A stretch of DNA of 64,000 bases, taken from assembly GCF_019744875.1 (NCBI RefSeq), contig NZ_JAIETU010000005.1, forward strand, positions 620,001 through 684,000. Direction: 5' to 3'. Origin of the DNA: Hyphomicrobium sp. GTDB taxonomy: Bacteria > Pseudomonadota > Alphaproteobacteria > Rhizobiales > Hyphomicrobiaceae. Both the position numbers and the translations under genes were made by a program. Under the pieces are notes generated by a model, which saw only the letters and a list, made by a program, of their open reading frames with translations, did not search any database and was not told the DNA's origin. Position 1 is the stretch's first letter. Every line of letters starts with the position of its first letter. Below are positions 54,345 to 63,058 of this stretch, in pieces.

Positions 54345-54773
54345 ATGAAGCTACAGTTCAGATCTCAATTTCGATCTCTGGCGGTTTGCCTTTCGGCATC
54401 GCTGATCGCAGGCCTGCTGGCGACTGCGGGCGCACGCGCTGCGGACGATCATCATGGGCATCACGCGCCTGATATGTCGCAACCGTTCGTGGCGTCATCC
54501 GATGTTCCGTTCGACAAGGCCATGGACGAAACGATGGCGCGCATGCATGCGGGGATGGCCGCCGCGAAGCCGACGGGCAATCCTGACCGTGACTTTCTCA
54601 CCATGATGATCCCCCATCATCAGGGCGCCATCGACATGGCGAAAGTCATCCTGCTGCACACCAAAGACCCGGCCATGCGCAACCTCGCGCAATCGATCAT
54701 CACCGAGCAGACCTCCGAGATCGAGCTGATGAACGGGATGCTCAAGGCATCGCCCGAAGCGACAAAGAAGTGA
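54345..54773 (+). CDS. DUF305 family exported protein
   Basis: A 142-residue protein with a signal peptide (SLAVCLSASLIAGLLATAGARAADD). A histidine-rich start of the mature part (DDHHGHHAPDM) is followed by the DUF305 core: MARMHAGMAA, DFLTMMIPHHQGAIDMAKVIL and QSIITEQTSEIELMNGML. The MMIPHHQGAIDM motif defines the family and suggests metal (perhaps copper) binding by paired histidines. It lies in a short run with the cytochrome and beta-propeller genes, all periplasmic. The function is unknown. Confidence 0.92.
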   Translation: MKLQFRSQFRSLAVCLSASLIAGLLATAGARAADDHHGHHAPDMSQPFVASSDVPFDKAMDETMARMHAGMAAAKPTGNPDRDFLTMMIPHHQGAIDMAKVILLHTKDPAMRNLAQSIITEQTSEIELMNGMLKASPEATKK

Positions 54774-54784
54774 CAGGAGACTAA

Positions 54785-56164
54785 ATGCGCCGCGTTACAG
54801 CATTCGTTTTTGCGCTCGCTCTTCCCATGGCTGCCTCCGCCGAGCCGTCGACGCACGACCGCGTCTACACGGCCGACCAGAACAGCAACACCGTGTCCGT
54901 CATCGATCCATCGACGAACACGCTGCTCGCGCAAATCAAGCTCGGCAACCAGCGGCCCGACGTTTTGAGCCCGCTCTACAAGGGCCAGGTCAACGTGCAC
55001 GGGCTCGGCTTCTCGCCGGATCACAAGACGCTGATCGCCATCTCCACGGTCACGAATTCCGCGACCTTCATCGACACGGCGACGAATGCCGTGAAGGGCA
55101 TCGCCTACATCGGCCGCAACCCGCACGAGGGCTTCTTCACGCCGGACGGCAAGGAAGCCTGGATCGTCGTGCGCGGCGAAGACTATCTCGCCGTGATCGA
55201 TCCCACGACCTTCCGGGAGACGGGACGCATCAAGACCACCAGCGGCCCCGGCATGGTGATGTTCTCCAAGGACGGCAAGCTGGCGTTCGTGGTGAACAGC
55301 TTCAATCCTGTTGTCGAAGTCATCGACGTTGCGACACGCAAGACCATCAAGACCATTCCGGTCGTGTCGCCGTTTTCGCCGTTTGTCCAGGTCGCTCCCG
55401 ATGGGCGCGAGGTGTGGCTCACCCACAAGGATGTCGGCAAGGTGACGCGCATCGACACCTCGTCCTTGGAGGTCGTCGGCGTCATCGATACCGGACCGAT
55501 CACCAACCATCTTGCCTTTGCGAAGTCGGGCGGCGCAACGCTCGGCTACGTCACCGTGGGTGGCGAGAACGCGGTCAAGGTCTACACGATGGACAAGGAG
55601 GCCAAGCTGGTCAAAACGATCCCCGTCGGCGCGCTGCCGCACGGCATCTGGCCCTCGGGGGATGGCTCTCGGGTTTACGTCGGCCTCGAGAATGGCGATG
55701 CGGTTGACGTCATCGATACCGCCTCGAACACGGTCATCGCCCACATTCTTTCCGGGCAGGCCCCGCAGGCGCTGGTCTACGTTTCGGACGCGGCTTCAGG
55801 AAGTGGGGATCCGAAGGCCAACCTCACGCCGCGCCCAGACACGCCCGAGAACGTGGCGCTGAAGCTCAAGGCGCCGGACGGCGCGGGTGCCGGCTACATC
55901 GTTTCGCGCAATGTGGGCCTCGTCGACATTCTGGAGATCGGCGTGCGCAAATTGAAGCCCGAGACCGCCTACAGCCTGTACTCGGCTGCGGCCGGCGAGG
56001 CGATCGCCATCGTCAAAACCGACAAGGCGGGCGCCGGCGTCGTCTCCGTCATCGGTCCGACGCGCAAAATCCGCCCCAAAGCGGCAAGCGAAGAAGCCCC
56101 GACGGACTACTGGCTCGCCGAGGGAGACGATCAAAACTCCAAGGCGCTCGTTCTGGTGCGCTAG
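54785..56164 (+). CDS. YncE/YVTN-type beta-propeller protein
   Basis: A 459-residue exported protein (signal RRVTAFVFALALPMAASAEP) made of repeated propeller blades: NSNTVSVIDPSTNTLLAQIKLG, ATFIDTATNAVKGIAYIG, YLAVIDPTTFRETGRIKT, NPVVEVIDVATRKTIKTIPV and DAVDVIDTASNTVIAHIL-like stretches. The YVTN pattern is common in surface and periplasmic proteins, including those next to metal-related DUF305 proteins. The last 120 residues (VALKLKAPDGAGAGYIVSRN and after) form an extra domain outside the propeller that I cannot name. It begins 11 bp after DUF305. Confidence 0.88.
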   Translation: MRRVTAFVFALALPMAASAEPSTHDRVYTADQNSNTVSVIDPSTNTLLAQIKLGNQRPDVLSPLYKGQVNVHGLGFSPDHKTLIAISTVTNSATFIDTATNAVKGIAYIGRNPHEGFFTPDGKEAWIVVRGEDYLAVIDPTTFRETGRIKTTSGPGMVMFSKDGKLAFVVNSFNPVVEVIDVATRKTIKTIPVVSPFSPFVQVAPDGREVWLTHKDVGKVTRIDTSSLEVVGVIDTGPITNHLAFAKSGGATLGYVTVGGENAVKVYTMDKEAKLVKTIPVGALPHGIWPSGDGSRVYVGLENGDAVDVIDTASNTVIAHILSGQAPQALVYVSDAASGSGDPKANLTPRPDTPENVALKLKAPDGAGAGYIVSRNVGLVDILEIGVRKLKPETAYSLYSAAAGEAIAIVKTDKAGAGVVSVIGPTRKIRPKAASEEAPTDYWLAEGDDQNSKALVLVR

Positions 56165-56345
56165 TTTTGTCTGCTGGGCCCGGGGCGTGCGCCTCGGGCC
56201 TACTGCCTGAAAAGTCGACATAGGCGCCGGGCTTCGACAGCCGTCAGCGCAAGCAGGCGCGACGCCCCGATCCGCGCGATCCGGGTCTCGCGGTCCCGCA
56301 AGGCTTCGAGAAAGCCCCGCCCGAGTTCTCACTTCTGTTTGAGAC

Positions 56346-56422
56346 TGGCGCACCCGGCAGGATTCGAACCTGCGACCTCTGCCTTCGGAGGGCAGCACTC
56401 TATCCAGCTGAGCTACGGGTGC
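56346..56422 (-). tRNA. tRNA-Arg (anticodon CCG)
   Basis: On the minus strand this folds into a full cloverleaf. It has acceptor GCACCCG/CGGGTGC, a D-arm with AGCTCAGCTGGATAGAGT, an anticodon stem CTGCC/GGCAG around the loop CTCCGAA (anticodon CCG), a T-arm GCAGG-TTCGAAT-CCTGC, discriminator G and an encoded CCA. It reads CGG arginine codons, frequent in this GC-rich genome. Confidence 0.97.
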
Positions 56423-56609
56423 ATTTCCATCTGAGGCAACGGCACCTGCACCGGGCCGATCCGGCCCGGCGTGTCCGTCGCCTAGGACGCTCCTGATAGC
56501 GCATTCCGGATGCGGGAGCAAACGCCCGATGACGTCCGCCACGAATTCGCGTGAGCGGTGTCCACCGGGGGCTGACCGCGGCGGCGGGCCGCCCTATATT
56601 GCGCGCGCC

Positions 56610-59600
56610 ATGACCGAAAAATCCGTCGCAAAATCATCGAGACCCGCCGCCGCCTGCTCCGTTCCCGACGGCGAGGCGGTGCCTGTCATCAAGGGCAGCC
56701 ACGTCTACCTCGTGGACGGCTCAGGCTACATTTTCCGCGCCTTCCACGCGCTGCCGCCGCTGACGCGCCCCTCCGACGGGCTGCCTGTGGGCGCCGTGCA
56801 CGGCTTCACGGCCATGCTCTGGAAGCTTCTCGTGGAGACCAAGGCGTCCGAGGCGCCGACGCATCTGGCCGTCATCTTCGACGCCTCGGAGAAGACGTTC
56901 CGCAACGAGATCTACCAGGAGTACAAGGCGCACCGGCCGCCCGCGCCGGAAGAGCTGGTGCCGCAGTTCCCGCTCATCCGCGATGCCGTGCGAGCCTTTA
57001 ACGTGGCGTGCCTCGAGCAGCTCGGCTACGAGGCCGACGACCTGATCGCAACCTACGCCAAGCAAGTGGTGGATGCTGGCGGCAGCGTGACCGTTGTGTC
57101 GTCCGACAAGGATCTGATGCAGCTCGTGCGCCCCGGCGTCGTCATGTTCGACGGCATGAAGAACAAGAAAATCGGGCCTGACGAGGTGTTCGAGAAGTTC
57201 GGCGTGAAGCCGGACAAGGTCGTCGACGTGCAGGCGCTGGCGGGGGATTCGACCGACAACGTGCCGGGCGTGCCCGGCATCGGCGTCAAGACGGCGGCGG
57301 AGCTGATCACGGAGTACGGCGACCTCGACTCGCTGCTCGCCGCGGCGGGATCGATCAAGCAGCCGAAGCGGCGCGAGAAGCTGATCGAGTTCGCGGAGCA
57401 GGCGCGTATCTCGCGCGAGCTCGTTCGGCTCAAGGAAGACGTGCCGGTCGAGATCACGATGGATCAGCTCGGCGTGCACGATCCGAAGCCCGAGACGCTG
57501 CTCGGCTTCCTGCGCCGGATGGAGTTCACGACGCTCACGAAGCGCATTTCGGAAAAGCTGGGCGTGGAAGCGGCGGATTCTCCGGGTGAGGAGAGGGCCG
57601 CCGGCGGAAGAGCCTCCCCCCCTCCCGGCCTCCTCCACAAGGGGGGTGGAGAAGGCAGTGCGTCGTCCTTCCCGCCGGAGGCGCCGATAGGCGGCCCGGG
57701 CACACCTTCTTCGGGTGCGACCGCTCACGCGGCACTTATTGCAAAAGTGCCGTTCGACCGCGCGACCTACGAGACGGTCATCACGCTGGATCGGCTGCAG
57801 TGGTGGCTCGCTGCCGCGCGCGAGGCCGGCCGCTTCGCGTTCGATCTCGAAACGACGGCGCTCGATTGCATGACGTGCGACCTCGTCGGCTTCTCGCTCG
57901 CCATTGCGCCGGGCAAAGCGTGCTACGTGCCGGTGGGCCACCGCCCGCCGACGGGCGGCTTCGATTTCGGCGATGCGGGCGGCCTGCCGCAGGCGCCGCT
58001 GCGCGAGACGCTGGCGTTGATCAAGCCGCTGCTTGAGGACGCCTCGCTGCTCAAGATCGGCCACAATATCAAGTTCGATGCGCTGGTGCTGATGCGGCAT
58101 GGCATCCGCCTCGCGCCGCTCGACGACACCATGCTGCTGTCCTACGTGCTCGACTGCGGGCGCGGCGCGCATGGCATGGACGATCTCTCGCTGCGCCACC
58201 TCGGGCACACCTGCATCCCGTTCGAGAAGGTTCTTGAACTGGCGCCGGGCAAGAAGGCCGAGAAGTCGTTCGCCCAAGTGCCGATCGACAAGGCGGCGGA
58301 GTATGCGGCGGAAGACGCCGACGTGACGCTGCGGCTTTGGCATCTGCTCAAGCCGCGCCTGATCGCGGAGCGGCTGTCGACGGTCTACGAAACGCTCGAA
58401 CGGCCGCTCGTGCCTGTGATTGCCGGCATGGAGAACGCGGGCATCCACGTCGACCGCAACGTGCTGTCGCGCCTCTCGTCCACGTTCGCGCAGACGCTGA
58501 CGCGGCTCGAGGAGGAGATCAACGGCCTCGTCGGGCACAAGTTCAACCTCGGCTCGCCGAAGCAACTCGGCGAGCTGCTGTTCGACCGGCTGCAACTGCC
58601 GGGCGGCAAGCGCACCAAGAGCGGGCAGTGGGAGACGCGCGCGGGCCTGCTCGACGAGCTGGCGGCAAACGAAGAGATCCCAGAAGACGCGCGCGGGCTC
58701 ATCAACAAAATGCTCGAATGGCGCCAGCTTTCTAAGCTGCTGTCGACCTATACCGACGCGCTGCCCGGCTACGTCAATGCCGAGACAGGCCGCATTCACA
58801 CGAGCTATGCGCTGGCCTCGACGACGACGGGGCGGCTCGCGTCGTACGATCCCAACCTGCAGAACATCCCCATCCGCACGAAGGAAGGCCGCGCCATCCG
58901 CACGGCGTTCGTGGCGGATAAGGGCAACGTGCTCGTCTCGGCGGACTATTCCCAGATCGAGCTGCGCGTGCTCGCGCACATCGCCGACATTCCGCAGCTC
59001 AAGCGCGCGTTCGCAGACGGGCTCGACATTCACGCGATGACGGCGTCGGAAATGTTCGGCGTGCCGGTGAAAGACATGCCGGCGGACGTGCGGCGGCGCG
59101 CGAAGGCGATCAACTTCGGCATCATCTACGGCATTTCCGCGTTCGGGCTCGCCAACCAGCTCGGCATCGGACGCGACGAGGCGGGCGCCTACATCAAGAC
59201 GTACTTCGAGCGCTTTCCCGGCATCCGCGACTACATGGAGACGACGAAGAAAGCTGCGCACGAAACCGGCTTCGTGGAGACGATCTTTGGGCGGCGGATT
59301 CACTATCCCGAGATCAACACGAAGAACCCCGGCCACCGTGGAAACCTCGAACGCGCCGCGATCAACGCGCCGATCCAGGGGAGCGCCGCCGACATCATCC
59401 GGCGCGCCATGATCCGCATGCCGGGCGCGCTCGACGATGCGAACCTGTCGAGCGCCCGGATGCTGCTTCAGGTGCACGACGAGCTTGTGTTCGAGGTTGC
59501 GGAGCGGGAGGCGGACGCGCTGATCAAGATCGCGCGCTCGGTGATGGAGGGTGCTGCCGCGCCGGCCGTGCATCTCAGCGTGCCGATCCACGTCGATGCG

Positions 59601-59633
59601 AAGTCGGCCGCGAACTGGGAAGCGGCGCATTAG
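56610..59633 (+). CDS. polA: DNA polymerase I
   Basis: A 1007-residue replication and repair polymerase with all three domains. The 5'-3' exonuclease has YLVDGSGYIFRAFHALPPL, YEADDLIATYAKQ and VPGVPGIGVKTAAELI. The 3'-5' proofreading domain keeps its metal residues (FAFDLETTALD, IGHNIKFDALVL, YAAEDADVTL). The polymerase domain has VSADYSQIELRVLAHI (A), RRRAKAINFGIIYGIS (B) and LLQVHDELVFEV (C). The linker between the two nucleases carries an atypical Gly/Pro insertion of palindromic repeat origin. Start at 56610 (MTEKSVAKSS) fits homologues. It is on the opposite strand from the tRNA. Confidence 0.98.
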   Translation: MTEKSVAKSSRPAAACSVPDGEAVPVIKGSHVYLVDGSGYIFRAFHALPPLTRPSDGLPVGAVHGFTAMLWKLLVETKASEAPTHLAVIFDASEKTFRNEIYQEYKAHRPPAPEELVPQFPLIRDAVRAFNVACLEQLGYEADDLIATYAKQVVDAGGSVTVVSSDKDLMQLVRPGVVMFDGMKNKKIGPDEVFEKFGVKPDKVVDVQALAGDSTDNVPGVPGIGVKTAAELITEYGDLDSLLAAAGSIKQPKRREKLIEFAEQARISRELVRLKEDVPVEITMDQLGVHDPKPETLLGFLRRMEFTTLTKRISEKLGVEAADSPGEERAAGGRASPPPGLLHKGGGEGSASSFPPEAPIGGPGTPSSGATAHAALIAKVPFDRATYETVITLDRLQWWLAAAREAGRFAFDLETTALDCMTCDLVGFSLAIAPGKACYVPVGHRPPTGGFDFGDAGGLPQAPLRETLALIKPLLEDASLLKIGHNIKFDALVLMRHGIRLAPLDDTMLLSYVLDCGRGAHGMDDLSLRHLGHTCIPFEKVLELAPGKKAEKSFAQVPIDKAAEYAAEDADVTLRLWHLLKPRLIAERLSTVYETLERPLVPVIAGMENAGIHVDRNVLSRLSSTFAQTLTRLEEEINGLVGHKFNLGSPKQLGELLFDRLQLPGGKRTKSGQWETRAGLLDELAANEEIPEDARGLINKMLEWRQLSKLLSTYTDALPGYVNAETGRIHTSYALASTTTGRLASYDPNLQNIPIRTKEGRAIRTAFVADKGNVLVSADYSQIELRVLAHIADIPQLKRAFADGLDIHAMTASEMFGVPVKDMPADVRRRAKAINFGIIYGISAFGLANQLGIGRDEAGAYIKTYFERFPGIRDYMETTKKAAHETGFVETIFGRRIHYPEINTKNPGHRGNLERAAINAPIQGSAADIIRRAMIRMPGALDDANLSSARMLLQVHDELVFEVAEREADALIKIARSVMEGAAAPAVHLSVPIHVDAKSAANWEAAH
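57585..57715 (+). repeat. Palindromic repeat-derived insertion inside polA
   Basis: The segment encodes a low-complexity stretch of about 45 residues (for example ASPPPGLLHKGGGEGSASS) between the two exonuclease domains. Its DNA contains CCTCCTCCACAAGGGGGGTGG inside a larger imperfect palindrome. It resembles the CCCTCCCC...TTGTGGGGAGGG intergenic repeats common in Rhizobiales, and it is in frame with no stop. This suggests that a mobile intergenic repeat has been accommodated in an unstructured linker. Confidence 0.6.
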
Positions 59634-59680
59634 GGGCGAGCGCACGACTTACAAAGGGACCGAGACGCCAATCTACTCTC

Positions 59681-59710
59681 CGTCATCCCGGCGCAGGCCG
59701 GGACCCACGC
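59681..59710 (+). repeat. REP-like repeat, left copy
   Basis: Thirty-base element starting CGTCATCCCGGCGCAGG and ending GGACCCACGC. An exact reverse complement occurs at 60123-60152 on the other side of the GIY-YIG gene. Its inner CCCGGC...GCCGGG can form a hairpin. Confidence 0.9.
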
Positions 59711-59768
59711 CAGATTGCAAAACGCACGACGTCAGCGATTTACTCGCCCCATCCGCTGGGAGCGTCCG

Positions 59769-60101
59769 ATGAAGCAACCCTGTGTCTATCTGCTCGCCAG
59801 CAGTCGCAACGGCGTCCTCTACATCGGCGTGACGAGCGACCTTACACATCGCATGGCCGAGCACAGCCAAGGGTTGATCCCGGGGTTCACGCGGCGATAC
59901 GGCGTGAAGCACCTCGTCTACTACGAAATGCACGCAACGATGGACGAGGCGATCGCGCACGAAAAGCGGCTCAAGGAATGGCGGCGCGCGTGGAAGGTCC
60001 GGCTTATCGAAAGCATGAACCCGGACTGGCGCAATCTGTTTAATCCGGCGACCGGAGAAATAGAGCTTGGCCCCGCTGACATCGCGCGCCAGCGATCATG
60101 A
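59769..60101 (+). CDS. GIY-YIG nuclease-like protein
   Basis: A 110-residue single-domain protein of the UPF0213/YhbQ-like group. It starts CVYLLASSRNGVLYIGVTSD (GIY-YIG core with VYL and YIG), followed by YGVKHLVYYEMHATMDEAIA, EKRLKEWRRAWKVRLIE and NPDWRNLF, where the arginine and glutamate fit the catalytic positions. Many alphaproteobacteria carry several such genes, often with nearby repeats. Here it is bracketed by a perfect 30-bp inverted repeat. The biological role is unknown. Start at 59769 is set by homology. Confidence 0.9.
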   Translation: MKQPCVYLLASSRNGVLYIGVTSDLTHRMAEHSQGLIPGFTRRYGVKHLVYYEMHATMDEAIAHEKRLKEWRRAWKVRLIESMNPDWRNLFNPATGEIELGPADIARQRS

Positions 60102-60122
60102 CGAGGAGTTTGTTGTCGACTT

Positions 60123-60152
60123 GCGTGGGTCCCGGCCTGCGCCGGGATGACG
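60123..60152 (-). repeat. REP-like repeat, right copy
   Basis: Exact reverse complement of the 30-base element at 59681-59710, 22 bp after the GIY-YIG stop. Together the pair could act as transposon-like ends or simply be two REP insertions. Confidence 0.9.
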
Positions 60153-60247
60153 GGCTTATTCTGCGATCCGCGGCGCGCGTGGATTCCGCGCATTGGGGTC
60201 GGACACAGACTGGACTGATACGACAGTCCACTCTCGGTCATCCCGCT

Positions 60248-63016
60248 CTAACTCGTCGCGGGCTGCGGCCCCTCCAGAATCGTCGTGAGGCGCTGCTTGA
60301 TGGCTTGCTGGCGGGCTTCGCTTTCGATCTTCTTGCCGGTCAGATCGGTGACGTAGAACACGTCGACGGCCTTCTCGCCGAAGGTCGTGATGTGCGCCGA
60401 GCCGATGTCGAGCGAAAGATCCGAGAGCGCGTTGGTCAGCTCATACAAAAGACCCGTGCGGTCGCGGCCCGCAACCTCGATCACAGTGTAGGCGTCCGAC
60501 AGGGCGTTATTGACGTACACCTCGGGCGCGACCGTGAACGCTTCGGCGCGCGTCGCCATCGGGCGGCGCTTTTCCAGGAGCTGCCCCACCCAGGTGTCGC
60601 CGCGCAGCAGCCGCTCGATGGTGTCCTCGATGCGCTTGGCGCGGCGCAGCTCGTCCTCGTCCTCGTTGAACTCCCGCGCCAGCAGGAAGGTATCGAGCGC
60701 GAATCCGTCGCGCGTCGTCGTGATGTGCGCGCCTGCGATGTTGGCGCCGTTGGCCGCGCACGCGCCCGCGAAGAGCGACAGCAGCCGCGGATGGTTGGGC
60801 GCGAACACCGTCAGCTCCGTCACGGCCGTGAACGCATCCGTGGCGCGCTCCGCGGCGAGCGTGCGCCCTTCCGATTCCGCCTTGCGCAAGAGGCGCGCAT
60901 GCTCGATCTGCCGTTTCGGCTCGGTGCGCAACCAGTAGTCCGGATAGTGACGGCCGATAAACCGATCCACGTCAGCGGCCGGCCAGTCGGCGAGGGCGGC
61001 GCGCAGCGCGTCCTGTGCCTCCTGCACAATCGTGCCGCGCGGCATCTGCGTGTGTCCGCCCGAGAGCAGTGGCTCGGTTTCCTGATAGAGCGTACGAAGA
61101 AGCTGGCCCTTCCAGCCGTTCCAGACGCCGGGACCGACGGCGCGGATATCCGCCACCGTCAACAGCAGCAGCAGCTTGAGGCGCTCCGGGCTCTGCACGA
61201 TGTCGGCGAAGTCGCGCACGGTCTTGGGATCGGAGATGTCGCGACTTTGGGCGACGTTGCTCATCGTGAGGTGCTGCTCGATGAGCCAGACCACCATGTC
61301 GGTTTCAGCCGCCGAGAGCCCGAGGCGCGGACAGAGCTTCTTGGCAATCTCCGCGCCGACGATCGAGTGATCCTCGATGCGGCCCTTGCCGATGTCATGC
61401 AGGAACGCGGCGACGAACAGCACGCGGCGGTTCTGGATGGTCTTGATCAGCTCTGTCGAAAGCGGAACTTCGCTCGCGAAACCGCCGCGCTCGATGTCGA
61501 TCAACATGCCGACGGTGCGGATCAGGTGCTCGTCGACGGTGAAGTGGTGGTACATGTTGAACTGCATCATCGCCACGACGCGACCGAACTCCGGAATGAA
61601 CCGGCCGAGCACGCCCGCTTCGTTCATGCGCCGGAGCGTTGCTTCCGGATTGACGCGTCCGGTGAGCAACTGCAGGAAAATGCGGTTCGCCTCAGGATCG
61701 TTGCGCAGGTTGTCGTCGATCAGCCGGCTCGAATGGCGGAGCTGGCGGATGGCGTTCGGATGCAGGAACGTGTTGGCGTTCTCGGCCTGGGCGAAGAACC
61801 GGATGAGGTTTGCGGGATCGCGCTCGAACACGGCCGGATCGGCGATGTTGATGCGGCCGTTGTCGATGCGGAAATCCGTCTTGTCGCGGATCTGGCGGCG
61901 CTGCATCCACGACATCGGATTCAAGATGCTGCCGAGCGCGGGCGAGCTCTTGAGCTGCTGCATCTCCAGCGCCGTGCAGAGGATGGTGGTGAGGTCGCCC
62001 ACATCCTTCGCCACCAGGAAGTAGTGCTTCATGAAGCGCTCGACGCCGCGCAGGCCGCTCTTGTCCTTGTAGCCGAGACGCTGGGCCAGCACGGGCTGGA
62101 TGTCGAAGCTCAGCAGCTCCTCGGCGCGGCCGGTGTAGAAATGGAGATAGCAGCGCACGGTCCAGAGGAAGTCTTCGCACTTTCGGAAGGTCGCGGCCTC
62201 TTCCTTGGTGAAAATGCCCTTGGCGACGCTCTCCGGTCCGACGTCGTGGCCGAGCAGATACTTCGACAGCCAATGCAGCGTGTGCAGATCGCGCAGGCCG
62301 CCTTTGCCGTCTTTGATGTTCGGCTCGACCTTGTAGCGGCTTTCGCCGGCGCGCCGGTGGCGCTCGCTGCGCTCGGCCATCTTGGCGTCGATGAAGGCGC
62401 GCTCTGAGCCGCGGATCACCTCATTGCGGAAGCGCTGCTCGAGGTTCGCATAGAGCTGTGCGTCGCCGTGGATGAGCCACATGTCGAGCAGCGACGTGCG
62501 GATCGTCGTGTCCTCGTTGGCGAGCTTGATGCACTGGTCCACGGTGCGCGTCGCGTGGCCGACCTTGAAGCCGAGATCCCACAGCAGATAGAGCATGTAC
62601 TCGGCGACGCTCTCGCCCCAGGGCGTCTGCTTGTAGGGCAGCAGGAACAAGAGATCGATGTCGGAGCCGGGCGCCAGCATCTCGCGGCCGTAGCCGCCGG
62701 TCGCGACGACGGCCATGCGCTCGGCGTCGGAAGGGTTGGTGGCGCGGTACACGTGGGCGACGGTGTAGTCGTAGAGCAGGCGGACCAGCTCGTCCTGGAA
62801 CGTGGCGAGGCCGGTGGCGCAGCGCCGTCCGTTGCCGTCGGCTTCAAGTTGCAGGCGCGCCGTGCCGCGAGCCGCCTTCACGAGAAACTTCAACCGTTCG
62901 ACGATGGCGGGACGCGCCTCGGCCGGGTTGCCGCTGGCGTTCAGCAGCGCCGTCAGCGCGTGGCGCATTTCCAGGGGGTCGAAGTAGGGGGCCGGCGGAA
63001 ATTGGGTGATCTGCAT
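60248..63016 (-). CDS. glnD: PII uridylyltransferase/uridylyl-removing enzyme GlnD
   Basis: Senses glutamine and controls PII proteins in nitrogen regulation. The 922-residue product has the nucleotidyltransferase motif APGSDIDLLFLLPY, the GlnD-specific central part KVEPNIKDGKGGLRDLHTLHW, an HD hydrolase domain (LFVAAFLHDIGKGRIEDHS) and two C-terminal ACT domains (VTELTVFAPNHPRLLSLFAGAC and VIEVAGRDRTGLLYELTNAL). Its position downstream of mutS on the same strand is typical of Rhizobiales. Confidence 0.98.
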   Translation of the reverse strand: MQITQFPPAPYFDPLEMRHALTALLNASGNPAEARPAIVERLKFLVKAARGTARLQLEADGNGRRCATGLATFQDELVRLLYDYTVAHVYRATNPSDAERMAVVATGGYGREMLAPGSDIDLLFLLPYKQTPWGESVAEYMLYLLWDLGFKVGHATRTVDQCIKLANEDTTIRTSLLDMWLIHGDAQLYANLEQRFRNEVIRGSERAFIDAKMAERSERHRRAGESRYKVEPNIKDGKGGLRDLHTLHWLSKYLLGHDVGPESVAKGIFTKEEAATFRKCEDFLWTVRCYLHFYTGRAEELLSFDIQPVLAQRLGYKDKSGLRGVERFMKHYFLVAKDVGDLTTILCTALEMQQLKSSPALGSILNPMSWMQRRQIRDKTDFRIDNGRINIADPAVFERDPANLIRFFAQAENANTFLHPNAIRQLRHSSRLIDDNLRNDPEANRIFLQLLTGRVNPEATLRRMNEAGVLGRFIPEFGRVVAMMQFNMYHHFTVDEHLIRTVGMLIDIERGGFASEVPLSTELIKTIQNRRVLFVAAFLHDIGKGRIEDHSIVGAEIAKKLCPRLGLSAAETDMVVWLIEQHLTMSNVAQSRDISDPKTVRDFADIVQSPERLKLLLLLTVADIRAVGPGVWNGWKGQLLRTLYQETEPLLSGGHTQMPRGTIVQEAQDALRAALADWPAADVDRFIGRHYPDYWLRTEPKRQIEHARLLRKAESEGRTLAAERATDAFTAVTELTVFAPNHPRLLSLFAGACAANGANIAGAHITTTRDGFALDTFLLAREFNEDEDELRRAKRIEDTIERLLRGDTWVGQLLEKRRPMATRAEAFTVAPEVYVNNALSDAYTVIEVAGRDRTGLLYELTNALSDLSLDIGSAHITTFGEKAVDVFYVTDLTGKKIESEARQQAIKQRLTTILEGPQPATS

Positions 63017-63058
63017 CGGATCATTCTAAGCAAGGCGGCTGTTGCCGCGAAAGAGCCC

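Noticed and set aside
56165-56210. GC hairpin after the YncE-like gene as a terminator
   Set aside because: The stem is imperfect (GGGCCCGGGG with CCTCGGGCC) and no T-run follows; support is too weak to call.
56721-59645. Minus-strand open frame of 974 codons opposite polA
   Set aside because: Antisense shadow of polA, whose three domains are intact.
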